DNA of 64,000 bases from Actinokineospora sp. NBRC 105648 (GCF_030269645.1 NZ_BSTR01000025.1:51205-115204); one strand, 5' to 3'. Positions 53,666 through 63,472 are shown, counted from the stretch's first letter. Notes: a model not told the origin generated them from the sequence alone. A program made the numbers and translations.

Positions 53666-55726
53666 TCATCCGAGTCGCGCCAGGAAGAGGTGGTAGACGG
53701 CGAAGGCGACCACCGCGAGCACCCCGACGATCAGCAGCAGCCGCAGGGCCGGTGGCAGTTCCTCATTGGACTCGGGCTCACCGCCCGGCCGCGCCGACTC
53801 CACCCGCTGTCGCCGCTCGCCGTGGTCGCGCCGGTCGTCCCCGTCCCGGAAGTCGCCGTGTTCGAAGTGGCGGTCGGGCCTGCGCCGGTCCGTGAGGTGT
53901 CCACTGTGGACCTGCGGGGCGGTGTCGAAGCCGGTGAGCCCGGGATCGGGGCCGGTCGGGCCGAAGTCGGCCGGGGCGCTGTGCTCCTCCTGCCACTGCT
54001 GGGTGCGCGGAACGGGCACCGTCACCGGGCGCCCACCCGCGGTCGCCCGCTGGAACCGTTCGCCCGCCTCGCGCATCAGCCTGCGCCGCGCCTCGGAGTC
54101 CCCCGGCTGGTCCGCGTAGACGGCCATCGCGCGGCTGAGCAGCTGGTCGGAGAGCAGCCCCAGGTCCAGCAGGATGGGGTACGCGCCCTCGACCACGGTG
54201 AACTCGTCGTGCGGTCGGCGCTCGCCCAGCTGGATCACCCAGCGCTCGACCGGCACGTCCGGGTAGCGCGCGTTGTGCCGCAGCACGGTGGCGAGCAACC
54301 CGGGGCGGGCCTGCTCGCCGACCACGTCGAGGAACTGGTCGGCCACCGGCGGGGTGATGTACCCGATCCGCTGGGCGACCAGCCCGAGGGTTTCCACCGG
54401 ATCGGGCGAGTCGCGCAGGAAAGCCCGGTGGGCGGCGCTGATCGTGCCCCCGGGGGCGGCCAGCGCCGCCGCGATCGCGGCGGGCGACGGCGGGAAGATC
54501 CCGACCGTCGGGTCCTGCGGCGACACCCCGATCGAGGCCAGCCACGCCCCGGACCGGTACACGGCGTCCACATCGGACAGTGGCCGGCCGGGCGCGAGCA
54601 GGGTGTCCTTGACGAGGGCGATCCGGTCGCGCCGGTCGGGCAGCGCGCGGATCAGGAAGTCGGCGAGGTGGCGGTGCCAGTCCGGGAACTGCCCGGCGTC
54701 GGCGGGCGGGAACCACGCCGGGTTCTCCCCCGGGCCCGCCGCGCGGTGCGCCCGCAGGACGCCCGCGAAGACCACCTCCGCCAGGTCGGCGGGCAGCCTC
54801 GGCGGAACCAGGTAGGCGATCGCGCGGACTGGTTCGCCCTGCGCCCACTCGAGCACGGCCGCCGATCCCTTGGCGGTGCGCAGCCGGTCGGGGTCGGCGG
54901 TGAACAGCCGGGGCACGTCCTGCGGGCGGACGCCGAGCTCCTCGCGGATCACGACGTCGAGCAGCGCGCGCAGGTCGGGCAGACCGTGGTAGGCGACCAG
55001 CTGGTCGGGCTGGGCGCGGGCGAGCCAGTCGAACGCGCGCGCGTCCGACTCGTCCCTGGCCCGTCCCGGGGTCGCCTCGCCCAGCCACTGCCGGACCCGG
55101 GCCCCGTGGTTGGCCGCGGTCTCGGCGGGCCAGTGCCCGGAGAGCACCGGGTAGTCGTCGAGCACCGCGGGCTTGAGCAGGTAGGTCGCCCAGATCCGGG
55201 ACCGGGCCACCGCCGCGGGCACCCGGCCGAGCAGGCTGGTGATCAGCGCGGCCACCTCCAGCGGCGCGCCGTCGACCGGTACGTGGTGGCGGTTCTCGTC
55301 GATCGCGGCCAGCAGGTCGGCCACGCGCGCGGGGGCGGGCGCGTCGAACGGCACCTCGCAAACCCTCGCGTGCGCGAGCTTCCCGTTGGGCCCCACCCGC
55401 TCCACGCCCTCGAGCCACACCGTGTACGGGTGCACCGAGGCCGGGGCGAACAGGAACTGGCAGCTGCCCGCGCGGGCGAAGGTGCCGTCCCGGCCCTGCA
55501 CCGAGAAGCACCAGTGCGGGCCGAACTCCTCGACCTCGGTGTAGACCAGGCACCACACCGGGAACCGGGTGTGGTCGCCGGTGCCCGCGGGGGGTTGGAC
55601 CACGGGGAAGGCGGTCAGGCTCTCCGCCGCGCGGACGAACTGCGCGGGCGGGCGCGGGCCCTCGGTCGGCTCGGACAGTGCGAAGCCGGAGCCGACACCC
55701 CACTCGACGATCGTCCACCCGCTCAT
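53666..55726 (-). CDS. GTPase-associated protein (GAP1-like) with a C-terminal membrane helix
   Basis: A 686-residue protein beginning MSGWTIVEWGVGSGFALSEPTEGPRPP. It has an N-terminal domain of about 170 residues (with FCFSV-like beta strands), a long helical middle (180-560) and a charged linker ending in a transmembrane helix near 660-682. The order next to a double-GTPase gene, with ATGA overlap at 55726, matches the GTPase-associated protein 1 family as I recall it. It probably acts as a partner or effector of the GTPase at the membrane. No catalytic motif was found. Confidence 0.7.
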   Translation of the reverse strand: MSGWTIVEWGVGSGFALSEPTEGPRPPAQFVRAAESLTAFPVVQPPAGTGDHTRFPVWCLVYTEVEEFGPHWCFSVQGRDGTFARAGSCQFLFAPASVHPYTVWLEGVERVGPNGKLAHARVCEVPFDAPAPARVADLLAAIDENRHHVPVDGAPLEVAALITSLLGRVPAAVARSRIWATYLLKPAVLDDYPVLSGHWPAETAANHGARVRQWLGEATPGRARDESDARAFDWLARAQPDQLVAYHGLPDLRALLDVVIREELGVRPQDVPRLFTADPDRLRTAKGSAAVLEWAQGEPVRAIAYLVPPRLPADLAEVVFAGVLRAHRAAGPGENPAWFPPADAGQFPDWHRHLADFLIRALPDRRDRIALVKDTLLAPGRPLSDVDAVYRSGAWLASIGVSPQDPTVGIFPPSPAAIAAALAAPGGTISAAHRAFLRDSPDPVETLGLVAQRIGYITPPVADQFLDVVGEQARPGLLATVLRHNARYPDVPVERWVIQLGERRPHDEFTVVEGAYPILLDLGLLSDQLLSRAMAVYADQPGDSEARRRLMREAGERFQRATAGGRPVTVPVPRTQQWQEEHSAPADFGPTGPDPGLTGFDTAPQVHSGHLTDRRRPDRHFEHGDFRDGDDRRDHGERRQRVESARPGGEPESNEELPPALRLLLIVGVLAVVAFAVYHLFLARLG

Positions 55727-57498
55727 GGCCGGACCCTCCGGAGCATGCAGAGCAGCAGGTGGCACAGCGCCGCGGACCTGGCGTCGAACTCGGGGAAACT
55801 GGCGTCGCTGTCGCGCGGGGCGATGAGCTGGTCGGAGGAGGTGACCGTGACCGGCACCTCGCCCAGCGGCGAGCACAGGAAGAAGCGCAGCTCGCGCCAC
55901 TCCTGCTGGAGCAGCAGGTCGATCGACTGGGCGAAGCCCAGGCCGCAGGCCACCCCGCAGCCGAGCGCGGACATCACGATGTCGCGGGTGCGCAGCACCC
56001 CGCCCTGCCCGGCCAGCAGCGAGGCCGCGACGTGCTCGTCCAGCGACGGCACGGTGATCCGGGTCGCCTTGAGGATCTGCTCGGGCACCCGCTCGGGGAC
56101 CTCGACGTGCGTGCCCGCGCCGCCGTGCACCAGCTCCCAGAACTCGTCCGGGTCGCTGTAGTGGTCCACCAGCGCGTCGGCGAGCTGGCGGGCCACCTGG
56201 ACGCCGAGCTGGGGGTCGTGCGCGAACTGCCGGATCCGGCCGATCAGGGTGGCCGCGGCGAGGTCGTCGACGACGATGCTCGGGAACTGCCCACCCGAGC
56301 GCCGGGCGACCTCGGCCAGGTAGCGGGTGACCCCGGTGACCACCGCGTCCTTGGCGCCCAGGTCGCGCAGGGTGCGCCGGCGCGCCGGGTGGAAGCCGCC
56401 GTCGGCGGTGCGGCCGGTGTCCAGGGCGAGCCGGATCAGGTCGGCCTTGGTCACGCTCACCAGCAGGTACTGGTCCGGACCGTGGTCGATCGCCAGGCCG
56501 CCGGTCTCGGTGAGGGTGTTCGCCAGCTCCCGCTGCACCTGGTTGCGGGTCTTGCGCACCTCCTCGGTCTTGTCGTTGACCACCACGTCCGGCCGCATGC
56601 TCGCGGGCACCGAGGACCGCGCGACGCCCTGCGGCAGGAACTTCACGAACGGCGAGCAGATCACCGGGTCGATCACCCACACCAGGGTGCCGTAGTTGCT
56701 CAGCAGGTACCGGTTGTGCCGGTCGTTGGCCGAGCCGCTGTCGAAGGACTCCCCGGCCAGGTCGGCCACCGCGGCCAGCACCCGCTGGTCGCCGATCTGG
56801 TAGCGGCGCACGATCGGCTGCCGGATCCGCTGGCCCCAGGACCGCTTGTCCACGTTGTCCGGGCCGAGCAGCTCCAGGTGGATGTCGAGGATCTGCTGCA
56901 CCAGCCCGGGCGCGACGTGCTCGGCGAGGAACTCGAAGGGCAGCATGTCGCGCAGCGTGGTCGGGTCCAGCGGCAGGCCGTCGATCTCGGTGCGCAGGTA
57001 GTGCCGCTTGAGCAGGTCCAGCGGCGCGGCCTCGAGCAGCCAGTCGGCGTTGTAGACCGACACCCGGGTGGTGGCCACCGTGGGGTCCAAAGAGGACATA
57101 CCACCGACGGCGAGGTGCTGGCTCAGCGTGCGCAGCATCAGGTAGCTCTTGCCCGCCGCGACACCGCCGACGGCCGCGATCACGTCGAACCGGTCCACCG
57201 TCCACGGCTGCGCCGGGGTCGAGCCACCGGTCACCACGTGGTCGAGGAACACGTGCCCGTCACCGCACAGCCGGTACACCAGGTGCACCCGCGCGGCGTG
57301 GAACCGCGGCGAGGGCGGCCAGGACCGGCTGCCGTCCCACAGGCTCAGCCGCCAGTCCACCACCCCCCGGCCCTCCACGCACAGCTCCAGCCGCAGACTG
57401 GGTTTGCGCACCCGGCCGTGCTGGTCGTAGGACAGGCCGACGCCCAGGTCCTCGTCACACGCGGGGCAGCGGACCAGGCTGCCGTAGTGCTGATTCAT
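55723..57498 (-). CDS. Double-GTPase-type (DO-GTPase) P-loop protein
   Basis: A 591-residue protein. An N-terminal zinc-like pair CPAC at 12-15 is followed by a beta-rich region. The P-loop GGVAAGKSYL is near residue 110, a switch/G3 motif DLAGE near 247, and a G4 motif TKAD near 350, so it is a TRAFAC-type GTPase; the double-GTPase family name is from memory. Its stop overlaps the next start, and the gene follows a small membrane protein gene by 16 bp. It is probably the nucleotide switch of the operon. Start ATG 57498. Confidence 0.85.
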   Translation of the reverse strand: MNQHYGSLVRCPACDEDLGVGLSYDQHGRVRKPSLRLELCVEGRGVVDWRLSLWDGSRSWPPSPRFHAARVHLVYRLCGDGHVFLDHVVTGGSTPAQPWTVDRFDVIAAVGGVAAGKSYLMLRTLSQHLAVGGMSSLDPTVATTRVSVYNADWLLEAAPLDLLKRHYLRTEIDGLPLDPTTLRDMLPFEFLAEHVAPGLVQQILDIHLELLGPDNVDKRSWGQRIRQPIVRRYQIGDQRVLAAVADLAGESFDSGSANDRHNRYLLSNYGTLVWVIDPVICSPFVKFLPQGVARSSVPASMRPDVVVNDKTEEVRKTRNQVQRELANTLTETGGLAIDHGPDQYLLVSVTKADLIRLALDTGRTADGGFHPARRRTLRDLGAKDAVVTGVTRYLAEVARRSGGQFPSIVVDDLAAATLIGRIRQFAHDPQLGVQVARQLADALVDHYSDPDEFWELVHGGAGTHVEVPERVPEQILKATRITVPSLDEHVAASLLAGQGGVLRTRDIVMSALGCGVACGLGFAQSIDLLLQQEWRELRFFLCSPLGEVPVTVTSSDQLIAPRDSDASFPEFDARSAALCHLLLCMLRRVRP

Positions 57499-57514
57499 CC
57501 GACACCGCTTCCGA

Positions 57515-57811
57515 TCACAGGGCCAGCACCAGGATCCAGCCGACCGTGACGAGCACGGTCAGCGGCAGGCACACCACCAGCGCGGCGGCCAGGCCGTGCG
57601 CGCGCCCGCGCCGCTCGGCCTCCACCAGGTAGTGGTGCAGGTAGGGCTCGGCCCGGGCCTCGGCGAGCCTGCGCACCGTGGTGTCGTGGGCGACCCAGTT
57701 GCCCACCGCCCGGCGCACCGCGGGGTCGGTGGGCACCGGCGGCGCCACCTCGGCCACCGCGGCCACCAGCGAACCGGGCACGACCTTGCCGAACCACCCG
57801 CGGTCAGCCAT
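57515..57811 (-). CDS. Small single-pass membrane protein
   Basis: A 98-residue protein with a soluble helical N-terminus and one C-terminal hydrophobic helix (AAALVVCLPLTVLVTVGWILVLAL). It is between the atypical kinase (8-bp overlap at 57804-57811) and the GTPase. It may be a small subunit that tethers the GTPase or kinase to the membrane. No family known to me. Confidence 0.7.
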   Translation of the reverse strand: MADRGWFGKVVPGSLVAAVAEVAPPVPTDPAVRRAVGNWVAHDTTVRRLAEARAEPYLHHYLVEAERRGRAHGLAAALVVCLPLTVLVTVGWILVLAL

Positions 57812-59882
57812 TTCCGACGATCACCCCGATCAGTGTGACGACCATGGCCAGCAGCGGGAGCAGGCCCCAGCACAGCGCGCGCCAGTAGGCCGCGCGGGCG
57901 ACGGAGACCTGCTCGGTCGCGACCCGCCGCAGCACGGTGGCCACCGCGGCGTTGAGGGCGGGAGGCGCCGCCTGGATCTCCGTGCGCAGCGCGACGAGCC
58001 GCGCGGAGTGCGCGCCCGCGAAGACCGGCGCCGCCACCGGGTGCTGGACCTGCGGGTCGACCGGCGCGGCGGTGACCGAGCCGAGCAGCCGCAACCAGCC
58101 CACGGCCGTCCAGTCGTCGCCGACGAGCGCGTCGTACTGGAACGGCGCGGCCAGCGCCTGGGCGAACGGCGCCCAGCGCGGGTCCTTCCAGTAGGACGCG
58201 ATGGCCGCGGTGACGATCTCCGGCTGGTCGATCGGCCGGGCGCCGTCCTCGTCCTGGGTGAGCAGCGCGTAGGCCCGGTCCTGGCCCGCGACCGCGGCCA
58301 GCACCACCAGCGCGAAGCCGAAGCGGTCGTGCTCGCGCAGGTCGACCTCGGTGGTCTCGTCGTGCGGGCGGTACCACTTGGCCAGGATCCGCGGCGAGGC
58401 GTAGGTCGTGGTCAGCCGCAGGTCGACCAGCCGCTCCCAGCGCCGCGAGACGGCGTCGCCGTCGATGAGCACGTAGCCGGACCCGTCGTCGGCGCGCCGG
58501 TAGCGGCAGATGTTGGCGGGCTTGATGTCGCAGTGCGCGATGTCGAGCCGGTGGCACTGGTCCAGGCCCGCGGCCAGCGCCATCAGGTCGTCCACCTGGT
58601 CGAGGCCGGGGGCCCCGCGCTGGTAGGACTCCGACCAGCCGACCCGGCGCAGCATCGGCGAGGCGGCGATGACGAAGCAGTTGGGCTGCGGCCGGTCGTG
58701 CACGCCGAACCACGCCGAGAGCCGGTTCTCCGGGTCGTCGCTCACCTGCTGGGGGCTGGCGTACTCGGTGGCGCGCCGCTCCCCCAGCACCCCGGAGCCG
58801 GGCGGCGGCAGGCTGATCGGGGCGATCGCCCACGGCGGTGTGCGCGCGGTGCCGCCGACGGCCGCGTTGACCTTGTCCACCAGCGCCGCCTGGGTGCGCA
58901 GGTAGCGGCGCAGCTGGTCGGCGTGCTGCGGGGTCGCGCACCGGTAGATCTTGACGTGCCAGGTGTCCGGCTCGGGGGTCTGGCGGACGCCCTCGGTGTA
59001 GAGCACCTGGACGTCGAGGTAGTGCCGGTCGCTGGTGGTGGCGCCGGGGATCGGGAACCGGCGGTCCACCGCGAGCTCCCCCGCGCTCGGCGGCGCGATC
59101 CGCAGGACGTGCCCGTGGTTGCCGGTGGTCAGCCACACGTCGTGGGTGGCGCCGGTGCCGGGGTCGGCGGGGCCCGGCGGGCTCAGCGTGCCGCGCGCCC
59201 AGCCCACCAGGTCGTAGTCCAGCTCGGAGATCAGCTCGCCGGAGTGCCGGTGGTAGGCGATGCGCCCGCCCGCCGCGCACCGCACCCCGTCGGGCGCGGT
59301 CGGCACCAGCAGGACGCCGTTGACCCACACGGCCAGGTCCGGGCGCTCCCAGGTCCGGCGGGCCAGCAGCACGCCGCCCGCCAGCCGCAGCTCCAGCAGC
59401 GGGCCGGCGGGTACCGGGGACATGGACTGCGGGAGCACGAAACCCTTGCCGCGCCTGCCTTCCGGGCGCTCCACGGCGTGCCAGGTGTCGTCGGCCGGGA
59501 ACAGGTAGTCGAAGCGCAGCCCGAGGAAGGAGAGGGTGAGGAGGCGGTCCTGGCCCGCCGGGCGCGGTCGGCGCGGCGCGGGCGGCTCGCCCGGCCCCAG
59601 CAGGTTCGACACCGGTTCGCAGCGGACGTCGTAGTTGTCCGGCAGCCCGGTGGCGACCTCGAAGTGCAGCTGCAGCGAGACATCGCCGCGGCGCAGCTCC
59701 TCCAGCGTCTCGCGGACCGCGTCGCTGCCGGTCGGGCTCAGCGGCAACGAGGTCCGGACCAGGACGCGCACCAGGGTGCGCAGGCCGTCGGGGGTGCGCA
59801 CGGTCGAGAGGTAGCGGTTGAGCTCGCTGCCCGCCGCGGCGCGCACGCGCTCCTCGAAGCGCGGTTGGTCCTGGGGGTTCAC
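57804..59882 (-). CDS. Atypical membrane-anchored protein kinase
   Basis: A 692-residue protein. Residues 1-280 are a non-kinase region of unknown family. The kinase domain begins near 300: WHVKIYR holds the ATP Lys near 310, HCDIKPANI (HRD changed to HCD) is near 450 and IDGDAVS (DFG changed to DGD) near 470, then an APE-like TYASPRI. The C-terminus carries a transmembrane helix (672-690). Lys, Asp and Asn are present, so activity is possible, but the changes are unusual. The GTG start at 59882 overlaps the stop of the SEDS-PBP gene (GTGA). Confidence 0.8.
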   Translation of the reverse strand: MNPQDQPRFEERVRAAAGSELNRYLSTVRTPDGLRTLVRVLVRTSLPLSPTGSDAVRETLEELRRGDVSLQLHFEVATGLPDNYDVRCEPVSNLLGPGEPPAPRRPRPAGQDRLLTLSFLGLRFDYLFPADDTWHAVERPEGRRGKGFVLPQSMSPVPAGPLLELRLAGGVLLARRTWERPDLAVWVNGVLLVPTAPDGVRCAAGGRIAYHRHSGELISELDYDLVGWARGTLSPPGPADPGTGATHDVWLTTGNHGHVLRIAPPSAGELAVDRRFPIPGATTSDRHYLDVQVLYTEGVRQTPEPDTWHVKIYRCATPQHADQLRRYLRTQAALVDKVNAAVGGTARTPPWAIAPISLPPPGSGVLGERRATEYASPQQVSDDPENRLSAWFGVHDRPQPNCFVIAASPMLRRVGWSESYQRGAPGLDQVDDLMALAAGLDQCHRLDIAHCDIKPANICRYRRADDGSGYVLIDGDAVSRRWERLVDLRLTTTYASPRILAKWYRPHDETTEVDLREHDRFGFALVVLAAVAGQDRAYALLTQDEDGARPIDQPEIVTAAIASYWKDPRWAPFAQALAAPFQYDALVGDDWTAVGWLRLLGSVTAAPVDPQVQHPVAAPVFAGAHSARLVALRTEIQAAPPALNAAVATVLRRVATEQVSVARAAYWRALCWGLLPLLAMVVTLIGVIVGNG

Positions 59883-62800
59883 CTGCGCCCCCGAACGACG
59901 CTGTCGACGATCTGCCCGGCGAGCCAGCGGGCCCGGACCGCGCCCGCGGTCTCGTCCTTGGTCTCGACGACCACGGCGAAGGCGACCGGTCCGCGCGGGG
60001 TCTTGAGGAACCCGACGAGCCAGGCGAACTGCCGGATGAACGTCCCCGGCTCGGCCTCCTCGTCGGTCACCTGGACCTGGGTCCCGGTCTTGACCCACAG
60101 CTGCGGCCTGCCCGGCGTGGCGAGCTTGTGCGCCGTGCCGATGTCGGACGTCGTGCCGGCCAGCGCGTTCGTGAGCTCGTTGGCCAGCTCCGGGGACAGC
60201 ACCCGCCTGGTCTCACCCGTGATGGCGCGGCGTTCGCCGCCGAGCGCCGGGGTGATCGCGTCGAGGAGCGTCGGCTGGTGGACGGTGCCGCCCGCGGCGA
60301 CGCCGGACATCACGGTGGCCATCTGCAGCGGGGTGCCCACGACGTCGCCGCCGCCGAGCACGTCGTTCCCGATGGCCGGGCCGTCGGACTTCTCGGGCAC
60401 CCGGGAATCCGCGCCCAGCGACTTGCCCGACGATATCCCGGCCAGCCACGCCGAAGCCGGGGCGGCTCCCCCGGTGGGCACCGGGCCGACGGTGAAGCCG
60501 TACTCCTTGGCGGTCTCCCGGATGGCGTCCCACCCCATGTCGAGGGCGAGTTGGACGAAGGCGGTGTTGCAGGAGACAGCGAGCGCGTCGCCCAGGGTGA
60601 TCTTCCCCTCGGGGGTGGTGCCGACGCACGCGGCCCTGTTCGCGTTGCGGATATCCCGGTTGCCCAGCGGGACCGTCACCGGGGCGGGGATCAGCGACTC
60701 GGCCGTGCGGCCCGGCTCCGCGCGCAGGTAGGCGGTGGCCACGACGACCTTGAACGTCGAGCCGAGCCCGTACTGCCTGCCCAGCGCGCGGTTGACGTCG
60801 GTGGCTGGCAGCGGCACGTCGTCCTGGTCGCCGACGAAGTGCTTGCGCCGCTGCGTGGACTCGGCCGACTCGGTGGGGTCGGGGGTGCGCAGCGACCACT
60901 TCCAGCAGCGGTCCAGCTCACTGTCCTCATCGGACTTCTTGCAGTCGTCCGCCTCGGCCAGGTCGCCCTTGGCGTCCCGGGTGCCGAAGTCGTGCGCGCG
61001 CAGAAAAGCGGTGCGCGCGGCGTCGTCGACCGGGACCTTGGTGGTGTCCTGGCCGGTCTCGCCCGGAGCGCTCGCGGTCGCCAGCACGCGACCGGTGTCG
61101 GCCTCCATGACCACCGCGCCACCGGCCAGCGGCGGCACGGGCTTGCTCTCGCCCTCGACGACGGCGTCCATGCGCAGGGCCGCGGCGGTCTCCCGCTGGA
61201 TGGCGGGGTCGACGGTGAGTTCGATCAGACCGGCCTCGGGGGTCGCCGAGGGTGGCCCGAGCCGTTGTCCCAGCGAGGTCCCGGACGTGCCGTCGATGAC
61301 GTCGGTCAGCGCCAGGTCGATCGCGCCGCGGCCACCGCCGGACTGCAACAGGCCACCGAGGTCCTCGAGGGACACCGTCGGGGCGCCGATCGGCACCCAG
61401 GCCGAGCCGGAGCGGTCGCGCACGTACTGCGGAACGCCGCCCAGGGCGACCCGCACCGTGGTGCGGTCGTAGGCGAGGCGGTCGGTGGAGCAGGCTGTGG
61501 ACACGACCGTCGGGCGCTGGGTGCTGCAGTAGGCCCGCTCCTCCGGCAGGCCGTTGTACGGGGCCAGGGTGATGCCGCCGATCAGCGTGAGGCAGAGCAC
61601 GAAGATCACCGCGATCGCCGGGAGGGTCGGGCGGGCCCACCACGCGCTGAACGCGCTCGGCGGGAAGGCGGGGACGAGTTCCTTGGTGCCCAACGGGTTC
61701 GGGGCGGCGGGCGCGGAGCCGCCCGAGCGGTACTGCACGACCACCGCAGCGATCACGCCGAGGCCGAGGGCGATCGTGGAGTGACCGCCGCGGGAGAGGA
61801 ACGGCGCGGTGATACCGGAGTGCGGCAGCGCGTTGACGGTCGCGGCGAGCACGAACAGGAACTGGCCCAGGATGGCGGCGGTCAGCCCGACGACGAACAG
61901 CCCGCCCGGCTCGACGACCGGTCTGGGCTGCCGGGGCGTCGGCGAGGCCGGGGCGGGTTCGGCGGGGATCTGCCGCCCCAGCCGGGTCAGCGCGGCGGCG
62001 AGCAGTGCGAGCACCGCGGCCAGCAGCAGCACGGTGATGCCGCCGAGCTTGCTCCACACGACGCTGATCACGAAGTCGGTCGAGGCGGCCGGGACGCGGC
62101 CGGAGGTCGTGTCCTCGAGGCCGCGGCCCCACACGCCGCCGTCGGCGATGACCGAGAGGGACTGGGCGATCTGCGAGCGCGCGCTGGCCTCGGCCGAGCG
62201 GAAGGAGATCTGGCACGCCTCGGTGCCCGCCGGGACCGGCGGCGGGGTCGCGGTCGCCGGTGGGGTCTGGCACTCGGCGGCCCAGGTGTAGGCCCAGGGG
62301 TCGGACCAGACCGCGCCGCGCTCGGAGATGTAAGGGGTGGCGACCATGCCGATGGCGCCGATCAGCACCAGCAGCGCCAGCGGCGCCCACAGCGGGCGCG
62401 AGTAGCGCAGGGCGACCCGGCGCCGGGCCCGGGACCGGCCGCGCCCGCGCGCCCCGCTCACCTCGGGCGCGCGGTTCGCCTGGATCGCGAGCAGCACCGC
62501 GAACATCGCGACGGTGCCGAGGAACATCGGGATCATCGGGCCGATGTCCTGCTTGAGCCCGCTGGCCAGACCGACCGCGGCGAACAGCCCGACCGGGTAC
62601 CACAGGTGCCGCCCCGCGGTCAGCAGCTCGCGGGCGCCGCGACCGGCGTCCAGCCGGAACCCGTAGGCGAAGTCGGCGAGCATCCAGGCCAGCGCGACGA
62701 AGTAGAGGATCTTGCCGTACTCCGGGGTCGCGATCCCGGCGATGGTCAGGCCGTTGCCCAGCAGCGGCAGGGCGAACAGCGCGAACACGACCCCGATCGC

Positions 62801-63472
62801 CACCAGGTGGCCCCGTTCGGCGGACCGCTGGTCGCCGCGGAAGGGCAGCCGGAAGCGGATGCCCCGCTCCTTCTCGCGCGCGGGCCGCGGCCGGGTCGCC
62901 CAGGTCAGCGCGGCGATGGCGAGCAGCAGGACCAGCGCGGGCACGAGCACCGCGCGCACCGCCTCGGCACCGGACTCCGCGGTCAGCCCCTCCGCGACGC
63001 GGGTGCGCGGGTCCGGGACCACGACGAGCCGGATGGTCAGCAGCAGTCCGAAGAGCACCAGCACCCCGGCGGTGAGCAGCACCGCGACGGCCGCGGGCGC
63101 CACCTCCGCGCCGCGGCGACGGGCGTGCGCGACGCGCAGCAGCCGCACCCCCAGGCCCACCGCGAGCGCCACCAGCACCCCGACCGCCATGACCCACAGC
63201 GTCGAGCGGAACCGGCCACCCACCAGGAAACCCAGCCACAGCAGGCCGAGCGGCCACCACAGGCTCGGGTAGGCACCGCGCACGAAGGACATGGTCACCG
63301 CGCCCACCGGCGGCGGCGCGTTGACCGCGGCGAGCGCGACCGAGCGCCGCCGGGCCAGGAACCGCCCGGCGTTGACCACCGCGAGGACGAGCGCGACGAG
63401 CACGAGCAGTCGGCTGATCCCGGTGAAGCCGTCGAAGAACATCGCCAGGACGGCTAGCGGGCCATGGCTCAT
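59879..63472 (-). CDS. SEDS (FtsW/RodA)-transpeptidase PBP fusion protein
   Basis: A 1,197-residue protein. The first about 600 residues contain many transmembrane helices and SEDS motifs (KQDIGPM, TDFVISVVWSKLGG, LPHSGITAPFLSRGG). The rest is a penicillin-binding transpeptidase with STFK near 905, SCN near 966 and KTG near 1130, all intact. In most bacteria these are two proteins that work as a pair in cell-wall synthesis; here they are joined. ATG 63472 follows GGAGG. It is the first gene of an operon with a kinase and a GTPase, which is not the usual context of ftsW or rodA. Confidence 0.9.
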   Translation of the reverse strand: MSHGPLAVLAMFFDGFTGISRLLVLVALVLAVVNAGRFLARRRSVALAAVNAPPPVGAVTMSFVRGAYPSLWWPLGLLWLGFLVGGRFRSTLWVMAVGVLVALAVGLGVRLLRVAHARRRGAEVAPAAVAVLLTAGVLVLFGLLLTIRLVVVPDPRTRVAEGLTAESGAEAVRAVLVPALVLLLAIAALTWATRPRPAREKERGIRFRLPFRGDQRSAERGHLVAIGVVFALFALPLLGNGLTIAGIATPEYGKILYFVALAWMLADFAYGFRLDAGRGARELLTAGRHLWYPVGLFAAVGLASGLKQDIGPMIPMFLGTVAMFAVLLAIQANRAPEVSGARGRGRSRARRRVALRYSRPLWAPLALLVLIGAIGMVATPYISERGAVWSDPWAYTWAAECQTPPATATPPPVPAGTEACQISFRSAEASARSQIAQSLSVIADGGVWGRGLEDTTSGRVPAASTDFVISVVWSKLGGITVLLLAAVLALLAAALTRLGRQIPAEPAPASPTPRQPRPVVEPGGLFVVGLTAAILGQFLFVLAATVNALPHSGITAPFLSRGGHSTIALGLGVIAAVVVQYRSGGSAPAAPNPLGTKELVPAFPPSAFSAWWARPTLPAIAVIFVLCLTLIGGITLAPYNGLPEERAYCSTQRPTVVSTACSTDRLAYDRTTVRVALGGVPQYVRDRSGSAWVPIGAPTVSLEDLGGLLQSGGGRGAIDLALTDVIDGTSGTSLGQRLGPPSATPEAGLIELTVDPAIQRETAAALRMDAVVEGESKPVPPLAGGAVVMEADTGRVLATASAPGETGQDTTKVPVDDAARTAFLRAHDFGTRDAKGDLAEADDCKKSDEDSELDRCWKWSLRTPDPTESAESTQRRKHFVGDQDDVPLPATDVNRALGRQYGLGSTFKVVVATAYLRAEPGRTAESLIPAPVTVPLGNRDIRNANRAACVGTTPEGKITLGDALAVSCNTAFVQLALDMGWDAIRETAKEYGFTVGPVPTGGAAPASAWLAGISSGKSLGADSRVPEKSDGPAIGNDVLGGGDVVGTPLQMATVMSGVAAGGTVHQPTLLDAITPALGGERRAITGETRRVLSPELANELTNALAGTTSDIGTAHKLATPGRPQLWVKTGTQVQVTDEEAEPGTFIRQFAWLVGFLKTPRGPVAFAVVVETKDETAGAVRARWLAGQIVDSVVRGRR

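Noticed and set aside
53666..57205. A 1,179-residue fusion of the GTPase with the GAP1-like protein
   Set aside because: The upstream 500 residues of that frame are a shadow of the GTPase gene, whose own frame has the P-loop, DLAGE and TKAD; the real genes overlap by ATGA.
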